7,297 nt of DNA, from NCBI GenBank assembly GCA_025929455.1, contig JAICMB010000158.1:1-7297 (forward strand), written 5' to 3'. This document shows positions 1-6,173 of this stretch, piece after piece. Position 1 is the first letter of the stretch; every line of letters begins with the position of its first letter. Below the pieces are notes generated by a model, which worked only from the letters and a program-made list of their open reading frames with translations, did not search any database and was not told the DNA's origin. Made by a program: the position numbers and the translations under genes. Origin of the DNA: Bryobacteraceae bacterium (lineage in GTDB: Bacteria > Acidobacteriota > Terriglobia > Bryobacterales > Bryobacteraceae).

Positions 1-1808
1 ACGCCATCGCCCACGCCGAGAAAACCCTGGCTCGGCCCCGTACCGGTGGATTCCAGCACGGCCGCGCTCGGTACGCGGCGCAACACGTGCCGCTCGACAG
101 CATACACCGGCAGGCCGTTTTTACGCTCTGTGATCAGGGCGTCAATCGGAGCGGCGAAGATTGGGCCGTCCGCGGCGACGATCCACTCGCGTTTGGCGGT
201 CGCCGTCGCGCTGAGGCCGCTGAACAGCGCACTGTAGAACTGCTGCCCCCGCTCGTCGCGATCCGCCGCGTGTCCCTCGACGGCGTCGCGGAATACCTCC
301 GCCATCGCCGTGAGATCCCGGGCCGGAGCAAGACGGTGCATTTCAAGACCATGGTCCGTAAGCGCCCATAGGAAGGACGTGCGCTCTCCGAGGCGTACGC
401 TCAGCAGGGCGCTATCCCGCGGCAGGGCGCGCTGGAATTTAGTGAGTGCCTGGGCAAGAGAAATGTTCTCTCCCGATTTATTCCCTGCTGGAGTAGCCGT
501 GCCGTTCACCCAGGCTAAACCTGAAGTCGCCTCAAGTTCTACAACCGACTGCCGGGCCTGCTCGAAACGTGCTGCCGCCTGGGGAGTGCCGTCGGCCAGC
601 ATCACCGTTTCGGCACGGCGCAATGAAGCCAGCGCCTTCCAATAACGGTCGGCACGCTCGGGGTGCAATTCCCGGGACCGGCGGGCGAGTGTTTCCATCA
701 GGCTGGCCGCACGTTCTTCTTCGGTCGCCAGGAAAGCTTCCGCGCTGCCGCCGGGCTGCATGGCGGCGGTTTCGATAAACACGGTATAGAGGTCGTGCAG
801 CCAATATGTGGCGCCACTGCGTAGAACGTCCGATGGCGAAATGCCTTCGCGCCAGGCTTGCGCGAGTTTCAGAGCGCGCCGGAAATCGTTCAGCGCATCG
901 CGGCGGCGGTGCTGCGCCAGCCGAACCAACCCGCGTTCCTGCAGCAGATACATGTGCCACAGATTGTTGTCGCTAGCTTTCGGGCGAATAGCCAGCGCGT
1001 CGTCGAGGAGACGTCCGGCGAGACGCAGGCGACCGCGCAACCGTTGCACACGCGCCGTAACGCGCAGCACGGGCCGCAAATCCACGGTGGGCGCTTCGAT
1101 CGCAAGGTAATACGCGCGGGCTGCGGCGTCCTCGGCCGCTTGCATATCGCCTTCGGCGAGCAACTGCAGAGCGTAGTGCGTACAGCCTTCGATAAGGATT
1201 TTGTTGTCGCCGGCGCGTGCGGCCTGCTGCAGCCCCGCGCGGAAATATTCGCCGGCCTCGGTGTTGCGGCCCGTCGCGCCGCGCAAGAGTCCAAGCCCGA
1301 GAAGCAGTTGCGCCGATTCCGCGGCGCTCGCACTGTTCGCCGATCGCGCCGCTTCCGCCGCGGCCTGTCCGGCAGCGTTCATATCGCCGATTTGCGCGTA
1401 TAAAGAGCCGAGATTCGCGCCGATGACCGCGAGCATGTGCTGGTCGGCGCTGCGCCGGGCGGCGTCGCGGGCCATTGTATAGCGCCGGATTGCGCCCTGA
1501 TAATCGCCCAGCGCGAAATGTGCTCCCGCGGCATTCGACATAAATGAAACGGCGCTTTGCGCGTCGCCCAGGCCCTGGGCTCGCGCATAAGCCCGCTCCC
1601 ACATGGCCGATGCGTCGGCATATTCGCGCCGGCCGTATAGCGCGGTTGCGGATGCCGACAATCTGGCCAGCGAAGCGTCATGCCGCCGCATCCGCACCTG
1701 TGCCGCGCGAGACCCGGCGCAAACCACGGCCAGAACCGCTGCGCAGAAGGATGCTGCAAGCATGGGCAGACGCATCTTGCGGCCAACGTTTTCAGGAAAC
1801 AGGCCCAT
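1..1808 (-). CDS. Secreted TPR-repeat protein with CHAT (caspase-like) domain, C-terminus cut by window edge
   Basis: The frame is open from ATG 1808 to the left edge, 602 codons without a stop. Residues 11-36 form a signal peptide (K/R-rich start, hydrophobic run LAASFCAAVLAVV, likely cleavage near SRA-AQ); no good lipobox is seen, so export to the periplasm or surface is inferred. Residues about 49-320 are Ala-rich helical pairs typical of TPRs (for example GDYQGAIRRYTMARDAA at 101-117). From about 464 the chain reads as the start of a CHAT domain: strands DSALLSVRLGERTSFLWALT (465-484), the motif DGPIFAAPIDAL (547-558, the family's DG..h.lPfeaL), then RRVPSAAVL (577-585) and FLGVGDG at the cut. 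The expected catalytic His and Cys lie beyond the window, so activity as a peptidase cannot be judged. ATG 1808 is supported by TAAGG 9 nt upstream and a promoter. TPR-CHAT proteins act as proteases or scaffolds; the substrate here is unknown. Confidence 0.87.
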   Translation of the reverse strand, partial: MGLFPENVGRKMRLPMLAASFCAAVLAVVCAGSRAAQVRMRRHDASLARLSASATALYGRREYADASAMWERAYARAQGLGDAQSAVSFMSNAAGAHFALGDYQGAIRRYTMARDAARRSADQHMLAVIGANLGSLYAQIGDMNAAGQAAAEAARSANSASAAESAQLLLGLGLLRGATGRNTEAGEYFRAGLQQAARAGDNKILIEGCTHYALQLLAEGDMQAAEDAAARAYYLAIEAPTVDLRPVLRVTARVQRLRGRLRLAGRLLDDALAIRPKASDNNLWHMYLLQERGLVRLAQHRRRDALNDFRRALKLAQAWREGISPSDVLRSGATYWLHDLYTVFIETAAMQPGGSAEAFLATEEERAASLMETLARRSRELHPERADRYWKALASLRRAETVMLADGTPQAAARFEQARQSVVELEATSGLAWVNGTATPAGNKSGENISLAQALTKFQRALPRDSALLSVRLGERTSFLWALTDHGLEMHRLAPARDLTAMAEVFRDAVEGHAADRDERGQQFYSALFSGLSATATAKREWIVAADGPIFAAPIDALITERKNGLPVYAVERHVLRRVPSAAVLESTGTGPSQGFLGVGDG

Positions 1809-1817
1809 GCAAAAAAA

Positions 1818-1822
1818 CCTTA
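1818..1822 (-). promoter_or_regulatory. Ribosome binding site of the TPR-CHAT gene
   Basis: On the minus strand TAAGG lies 9 nt before ATG 1808. The spacer contains a run of seven T (A7 on the plus strand, 1811-1817). This site favours ATG 1808 over the in-frame Met codons 12 and 16, although those would still leave a signal peptide. Confidence 0.6.
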
Positions 1823-1844
1823 CTCTTTATCAGAGGTACTGTTA

Positions 1845-1873
1845 AATATACTGACTAGGCCATATCCGGTCAA
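1845..1873 (-). promoter_or_regulatory. Sigma70-type promoter for the TPR-CHAT gene
   Basis: On the minus strand TTGACC (1873-1868, 5 of 6 to TTGACA) and TATATT (1850-1845, 5 of 6 to TATAAT) are separated by exactly 17 bp. Transcription would start near 1837-1840, leaving a leader of about 30 nt before ATG 1808 with the TAAGG site inside it. This is the best promoter match in the window and lies in its most AT-rich stretch. Confidence 0.75.
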
Positions 1874-1876
1874 GGG

Positions 1877-1898
1877 ATTTCTTAGAAATTTCTTGAGA
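1877..1898 (-). repeat. Tandem direct repeat upstream of the -35 box
   Basis: The plus strand shows ATTTCTTAGA (1877-1886) and ATTTCTTGAGA (1888-1898), starting 11 bp apart, about one helical turn. AGAAATTTCT (1884-1893) is also a perfect 10-bp palindrome across the junction. The element begins 4 bp upstream of the -35, about -39 to -60 from the predicted start, where activators or an UP element act. The regulatory role is inferred from position. Confidence 0.4.
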
Positions 1899-1931
1899 TT
1901 TTTCCGATAGATTTATTAATTAATGGGTAAA

Positions 1932-1962
1932 GGCTAGTCCTACCTGACGGCCAGTACTAGCC
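1932..1962 (-). terminator. Weak hairpin downstream of the quinoprotein gene
   Basis: GGCTAGT (1932-1938) and ACTAGCC (1956-1962) form a perfect 7-bp stem with a 17-nt loop that can hold a small CTG/CAG inner stem. On the minus strand it lies about 80 nt after the quinoprotein stop and is followed by TTTACCC, only a short T run. It may attenuate or end the cytochrome-quinoprotein transcript, but it is not a strong intrinsic terminator. Confidence 0.3.
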
Positions 1963-2044
1963 GTGAGGCTTCCTATAGGCCGTTGTAGTCGGTAGGTATT
2001 AGAACGGCGCAGCGTTCGGTACTGTGAAAATTTCGCCGCTTTGC

Positions 2045-3670
2045 TTATCGCGTGCTGATACGGGGTTGCAGCAATGTGAACGCGTACAGCGTGTCGCCTG
2101 CGCCGACTACGAGATACTGTCGGCCATCCAACATATATGTCATGGGTCCGTTCGTTACCGGCGCGAGCAGGCGAAAATGCCATAGCGCGCTGCCGGACGC
2201 GGGATCGTACGCAATCAAGTTCCCGTGCGGGTCGCCCGTAAACAGCACTTTGCCGGAAGTCGTGAGGATGCCTGCGCCGCCGAGTCCGTTGGCGCCGCGG
2301 CCGGAGTATGCATGGCTCCAGCGAATCTTCCCGGTGCGGTAGTCAATCGCTTTTAGTACGCCTTGAGACCACAACGTGCGCCCGCTGCCGCCGTAACCTT
2401 CGGGCTTTTCGTCAGTATCGGTGAGGTATGCGAGTGAGTAGCCGTCTACCGCATGCACGTAAAACAAACCCGTTTCGGGATCGAAACTCGGCGGAATCCA
2501 GTTGGTGCCGCCGCCCGCGTTGATGTTGAGCAGAGCGCCGTTCGTTTGCGGCTCTTTCTTTTCGTCGGGTATGGGCTCGCCATTGCGGGCGATGCCGCGC
2601 GACCAGTTCACGCCGACGAACGGCGCCGTGACGATGTTCTTGCCGTTAGTGCGGTCGAGCACGAAGAAGTAGCCATTGCGCGCCGCCTGCGCCAGCAGTT
2701 TCCGTTTCACCCCATTGATCTCGGCGTCGAACAGTACGGGCGTCTCGACATTATCCCAGTCATGCGTGTCATGTGGAGACGCTTGAAACCACCACACCAA
2801 TTTCCCGGTATCGGGATTCAGCGCAACGATGGAACAGGTCCAAAGATTATCGCCGTTGCGGCCTTGGCCGGCGTAGACGGGATTGGGATTGCCGGTGCCC
2901 CAGTACAACAGGTTCAGTTCCGGGTCATACGTGCCGGGTAGCCAGGTCATGCCGCCGCCGTGTTCCATAGCGGCTTTGTTTGGCCAGGTATCGGCGCCGG
3001 GCTCGCCAGCACGCGGTTCCGTGTTCCAGCGCCATTGCAGATCGCCGGTTTCGGGATCGCGCGCTTCGAGATATCCGGGCACGTCCATAGCATCGCCGCC
3101 TACGCCGACGATCACGTGATTGCCGATGACCAGCGGCGCCATGGTCGTGAAATATTGCAGCTTGTAGTCGGCCACTTGTTTCCGCCAGCGCTCCGAGCCG
3201 TCCTTCGCGTTCAGCGAAATGAACCATCCGTCGGGACCGAGAAAATACAGCCAATCGCCGTACATACCGACGCCGCGGTTGCCGATGAGATGGCCGCCGT
3301 GATCGTTCCAGCGGTAATGCCAGAGTTCTTCGCCCGTGCGTGCATCGGCCGCCCAGACGTGATCGGGCGCCGTGAAGTACAGGATGCCATTCACTTCGAG
3401 CGGTGTGGATTTAATGACAATGCCGTTCACTCCGCGCTGCGCCCCGCCCGTTTCTGAAAGTGGCGCACGGAACATCCATGCCAGCGAGAGCGAGCCGACG
3501 TTGGACGCGTTGATCTGCGCGAGCGGGCTGTAGCGGCGGCCGGAATAATCGCCGTTGTAGGTTGGCCACTTGTCGACAGGCGGTTCACGCAGCGCCGCGC
3601 GGCTGAGCATCTGGGCGGAACCGGCGGACGCGGCAAAGAGGGCCGCAAAAACGGCGAGAGCGTTCCTCAT
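2045..3670 (-). CDS. PQQ-dehydrogenase-like quinoprotein (short acidobacterial type), exported
   Basis: This 541-residue protein has a signal peptide (residues 1-19, cleavage near GSA-Q) and the repeated W-motif blades of an eight-bladed PQQ dehydrogenase propeller (for example LNAKDGSERW 153-162, LNPDTGKLVW 284-293, IDYRTGKIRW 442-451, YDPASGSALW 488-497). It is most like methanol/ethanol-type quinoprotein dehydrogenases. Kept by alignment to MxaF: Trp243, Asn261 in GTGNP, the catalytic Asp at D304 in PHDTHDWDNV, Arg331 in ARNG, and Asp306 at +2, the extra metal ligand of lanthanide enzymes. Changed: the vicinal Cys-Cys before NRG is absent (residues before N131 read HLIG), and the Glu metal ligand is Ala194 within GVGGDAMDV. 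There is no fused cytochrome domain; the partner cytochrome is encoded immediately upstream, with ATGA overlap. It resembles the acidobacterial subfamily I recall as 'acido-empty-quinoprotein', a name I could not check. Fold is sure; substrate and whether PQQ is bound are unknown. Confidence 0.9.
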   Translation of the reverse strand: MRNALAVFAALFAASAGSAQMLSRAALREPPVDKWPTYNGDYSGRRYSPLAQINASNVGSLSLAWMFRAPLSETGGAQRGVNGIVIKSTPLEVNGILYFTAPDHVWAADARTGEELWHYRWNDHGGHLIGNRGVGMYGDWLYFLGPDGWFISLNAKDGSERWRKQVADYKLQYFTTMAPLVIGNHVIVGVGGDAMDVPGYLEARDPETGDLQWRWNTEPRAGEPGADTWPNKAAMEHGGGMTWLPGTYDPELNLLYWGTGNPNPVYAGQGRNGDNLWTCSIVALNPDTGKLVWWFQASPHDTHDWDNVETPVLFDAEINGVKRKLLAQAARNGYFFVLDRTNGKNIVTAPFVGVNWSRGIARNGEPIPDEKKEPQTNGALLNINAGGGTNWIPPSFDPETGLFYVHAVDGYSLAYLTDTDEKPEGYGGSGRTLWSQGVLKAIDYRTGKIRWSHAYSGRGANGLGGAGILTTSGKVLFTGDPHGNLIAYDPASGSALWHFRLLAPVTNGPMTYMLDGRQYLVVGAGDTLYAFTLLQPRISTR

Positions 3671-4494
3671 TTCAGAGTCTCCAGATACGCGAGAAGATTG
3701 TGCATGTCGTCATCGGAATACTGGCCCAACAGCTCGCGATGCGCGGCGAGGCGGTCTTCGACCTCAACTTTCACCGCGTCGCGCGGCCAGGAATGATAAA
3801 TTCCGTTTCCGTCGAACAGGGCAACGTCGAAATCGTCCAGCGACTTCAAAGTGCCCTTGATTGTTTCACCGGACGAAAGCGTGACGGTAACGGCCGGAGG
3901 CTCACGACGGGTTCGAGCGCCATCGATGCGGGTTCCGTTTCCTGGGTACAGAAACTGCGCCTGTAAATCCGCCGGCGAAAATTTGCTCGCGATGCCGGCG
4001 AGATCGCCGGTCGGAGAATGACACGTATTGCAGCGGCCCGCGCCGTTGAAATACGCCTGACCCGCCGCGGCATTGCCCGTAACAACGTCCAGCAGTTTGT
4101 AGGTGCCGCGGTTGGCGGCGGTATACACGCGCATGTGCAGAAACGCGGCGATATCGGATAGCTGTTGCGGGGAAAAATTGAATGCGGGCATGCCGCGGTC
4201 CGGACGGCCTTTGGATACCACGGGTGCGATCAGGTTGCCGCCTTCGTCGTGCAGCACGAGCGCGGAGCGCACTAGGTCCGGGCCTTCGGCGCCGTTCGCC
4301 TTGGCGCCATGGCAGAACGCACAATTGGACTGGTACACCTTCTCGCCGCGTTCGGCGGCCGCGGCGTCAGGGGGCGGCGGCAATCCGAGAAACTCGCGTG
4401 TGCGTTCGCTGCGATTCGCGGCGGGGGGCCGCTGTGCGACGGCCATGAACGAAGCGGCCGCGGCAAGGAAGAGGAGCAAGAGCCGGCTGGTCAT
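3667..4494 (-). CDS. Periplasmic two-haem cytochrome c, partner of the quinoprotein
   Basis: This 275-residue protein has a clear signal peptide (MTSRLLLLFLAAAASFMAVA, cut before Q21). Domain 1 (about 43-122) is a standard cytochrome c: CAFCH at 58-62 and GMPAF with Met102 as likely axial ligand. Domain 2 (about 142-275) has CNTCH at 155-159, then a beta-rich segment (about 202-246, with SGETIKGTLKSLDDFDVALF) and a closing helix DDDMHNLLAYLETLK at 261-275. This order resembles the Pirellula/Verrucomicrobium-type haem-binding domain (my recollection of TIGR02603). No MP motif precedes the last helix; His252 sits about there. The stop (TGA, 3667-3669) overlaps the quinoprotein ATG, so the two are very likely translationally coupled, and this cytochrome probably accepts electrons from the quinoprotein. 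ATG 4494 is the only start that keeps the signal peptide; its Shine-Dalgarno is poor (TTAGG one nt before ATG). Confidence 0.92.
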   Translation of the reverse strand: MTSRLLLLFLAAAASFMAVAQRPPAANRSERTREFLGLPPPPDAAAAERGEKVYQSNCAFCHGAKANGAEGPDLVRSALVLHDEGGNLIAPVVSKGRPDRGMPAFNFSPQQLSDIAAFLHMRVYTAANRGTYKLLDVVTGNAAAGQAYFNGAGRCNTCHSPTGDLAGIASKFSPADLQAQFLYPGNGTRIDGARTRREPPAVTVTLSSGETIKGTLKSLDDFDVALFDGNGIYHSWPRDAVKVEVEDRLAAHRELLGQYSDDDMHNLLAYLETLK

Positions 4495-4587
4495 GCCTAA
4501 GTCACGTACTTTACCGCGAAACGTGCACCAGCGTGCGGCCGGACCATTTTTCCTTTCTACGATGAGAGAACCTCTGAGGTTTTACGA
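4495..4587. promoter_or_regulatory. Divergent intergenic region between the cytochrome operon and the S41 peptidase
   Basis: Both transcripts must start in or beyond this 93-bp gap. No pair of -35/-10 boxes is convincing on either strand. The best hexamers are TACGAT (4558-4563, plus, 4 of 6) and TAAAGT (minus, about 4510-4515, 4 of 6), neither with a recognisable -35 at the right distance. The region may use an alternative sigma factor or an activator; that is inference from the absence of matches. Confidence 0.4.
4567..4583 (+). promoter_or_regulatory. Hairpin covering the ribosome binding site of the S41 peptidase gene
   Basis: The GAGG at 4576-4579 lies 8 nt before ATG 4588. It falls in the right arm of AACCT-CTG-AGGTT (4569-4581, perfect), extended by one G-U and one A-U pair to seven pairs with a 3-nt loop. 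Folded, the RNA would pair most of the Shine-Dalgarno bases. At DNA level the same bases form an 11-bp dyad, ACCTC-T-GAGGT (4570-4580), so an operator is an alternative reading. Confidence 0.4.
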
Positions 4588-6168
4588 ATGCCCCTCCGGC
4601 GCCGGTCCCCGGTTATTGCCCTTTCTCTCTCTATAACGCTTTCTGCGCTGAGTCTGGCTGCTGCTCCGCAGTCCGCGCCCGCTAACGTTGACGATATCAA
4701 CGCCAGCCTGCAGAAATTCACGAGCATCTATCAAGCCGTGGAGTCGAATTTTGCCGATAAAGTGGACCCCGATCAGGCGGTTTACCGCGGCGCCATTCCC
4801 GGCATGCTGCGCACGCTCGACCCGCACTCCAACTTTTTCGATCCGAGCGCGTACCAGGCGCTGCGCGAAGAGCAGGTCGGACATTATTACGGTGTCGGCA
4901 TGATCATCTGGGCGCCCGAAGGCAAGGTGCTGGTGAACTACCCGTTCAAGGGCTCGCCGGCGTTCCGGGCGGGCTTGAGGCCGGGCGACCAGATTATCTC
5001 CGTGAATGACAAGAAGGTCGCGCAGCTCGGCATTTCGGACGTTTCGTCGCTGTTAAAGGGCGCGCGCGGCACCAAGGCGACCATCGAAATCCGGCGGAGT
5101 GGCGCAAAGGACCCGCTGTGGTTCACGGTTACGCGCGACGAAGTGCCGCGCGACAGCGTCCGCACCTCGTATTGGCTTAGGCCGGGCATCGCTTATCTCA
5201 AGATCGACTTCTTCAACGAGAACACTGGCCACGAAGTGGAAACCCAACTGGCGCGCCTGGGCGAGAATCGCATTGACGGGCTGGTGCTCGATCTGCGCGA
5301 TAACCCCGGCGGCATTCTGCAGGAAGCCGTCGCGGTCGCGGATCATTTCCTGAAGCGCGGCCAGACCATCGTCAGTCACCACGGACGCGCATCCGCAGAA
5401 GTGAAATTCACGGCGCGGCACGGTGAGCGCGGAGCGCAGTATCCCATCGTCGTGCTGGTGAATCGCGGCAGTGCTTCGGCGGCTGAAATTTTGGCCGGCG
5501 CGTTGCAGGATCACGATCGCGCCTGGATTCTCGGCGAGAACACCTTCGGCAAGGGCCTGGTGCAGGCGCCCTACCCGCTTTCGGGCAACAGCGCGCTGCT
5601 GCTGACTATCGCGAAGTATTACACGCCCAGCGGACGTCTGATCCAGCGCGATTACTCGCACACTTCGTTTTACGACTACATCAGCCGCCCCGAGGGTAAG
5701 AACAATCAGGCTGACAAGCGACACACCGACAGCGGGCGCACAGTCTACGGAGGCGATGGCATCACGCCCGATGAAAAATATGCCGCTCCCAAAGCGACGC
5801 ACCTGGAGGCCGACCTGGTAAATTCGCTGTCGTTCTACTTCTTCACGGCGGATTATTTCGGTACGCACCCCGCAAACATCACGCGCGAGTGGAAACCCGG
5901 CGATGACGTAGTGCAATCGTTCGTTGCGTTCTCGCACAAGCGCGGCGTGAACTTTACGGCCACGGAGTTCAACCGCGATAAATCCTGGGTCGCCGAGCGG
6001 CTGCGGGAAGAGCTGGCCACCACTGCGTTCAGCAAAGATGACGCGGACCGCATCGCGCTTGACAGCGACCCCGAATTACCACGGGCTATCGACGCGCTGC
6101 CGCAATCGAAGGCGCTGCTCCAGAGGGTGCAGATGGCCGCGCGCGGGTCCGCCCCATCCGGACAGTAG
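4588..6168 (+). CDS. S41 family C-terminal processing peptidase (Ctp/Prc type) with PDZ domain, exported
   Basis: This 526-residue protein has a signal peptide (MPLRRR then a hydrophobic run to AAA-P, about residue 26), so it acts in the periplasm, trimming or degrading proteins from their C-termini. A PDZ domain spans about 95-185 (GLRPGDQIISVN at 129-140). The peptidase core follows (about 195-400): LRDNPGG 236-242, Ser297 in GSASAAEI, Lys322 in FGKGLVQ 25 residues later, and Gln326. This Ser-Lys-Gln set and spacing match Prc/CtpB, so it should be active. GGDGITPDEKY at 388-398 is the usual family strand near the end of the core. About 125 residues beyond form a helical C-terminal extension of unknown role. 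ATG 4588 has GAGG 8 nt upstream. It is divergent from the cytochrome operon, and an alcohol dehydrogenase gene follows 5 nt after its stop, probably on the same transcript. Confidence 0.93.
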   Translation: MPLRRRSPVIALSLSITLSALSLAAAPQSAPANVDDINASLQKFTSIYQAVESNFADKVDPDQAVYRGAIPGMLRTLDPHSNFFDPSAYQALREEQVGHYYGVGMIIWAPEGKVLVNYPFKGSPAFRAGLRPGDQIISVNDKKVAQLGISDVSSLLKGARGTKATIEIRRSGAKDPLWFTVTRDEVPRDSVRTSYWLRPGIAYLKIDFFNENTGHEVETQLARLGENRIDGLVLDLRDNPGGILQEAVAVADHFLKRGQTIVSHHGRASAEVKFTARHGERGAQYPIVVLVNRGSASAAEILAGALQDHDRAWILGENTFGKGLVQAPYPLSGNSALLLTIAKYYTPSGRLIQRDYSHTSFYDYISRPEGKNNQADKRHTDSGRTVYGGDGITPDEKYAAPKATHLEADLVNSLSFYFFTADYFGTHPANITREWKPGDDVVQSFVAFSHKRGVNFTATEFNRDKSWVAERLREELATTAFSKDDADRIALDSDPELPRAIDALPQSKALLQRVQMAARGSAPSGQ

Positions 6169-6173
6169 ACGGC

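Noticed and set aside
973..1602. Open minus-strand frame of 209 codons and other frames across 1-1800
   Set aside because: The real gene is the minus-strand frame running unbroken from 1808 to the edge. The others give Arg-rich, low-complexity peptides typical of shifted frames in GC-rich DNA.
1973..1980. CCTATAGG-type palindrome in the intergenic region
   Set aside because: An isolated 8-bp palindrome with no paired site or promoter alignment; expected by chance.
2002..2017. Inverted repeat GAACG / CGTTC downstream of the quinoprotein gene
   Set aside because: Five pairs with no T run in either direction; chance occurrence is likely.
2453..2941. Plus-strand open frame of 162 codons inside the quinoprotein gene
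   Set aside because: It is the complement of propeller blades; there is no Shine-Dalgarno or family resemblance.
5053..5937. Antisense open frame of 294 codons over the peptidase gene
   Set aside because: It is opposite a well-supported S41 gene with all catalytic motifs, has no ribosome site or recognisable domain, and open antisense frames are expected at this GC content.
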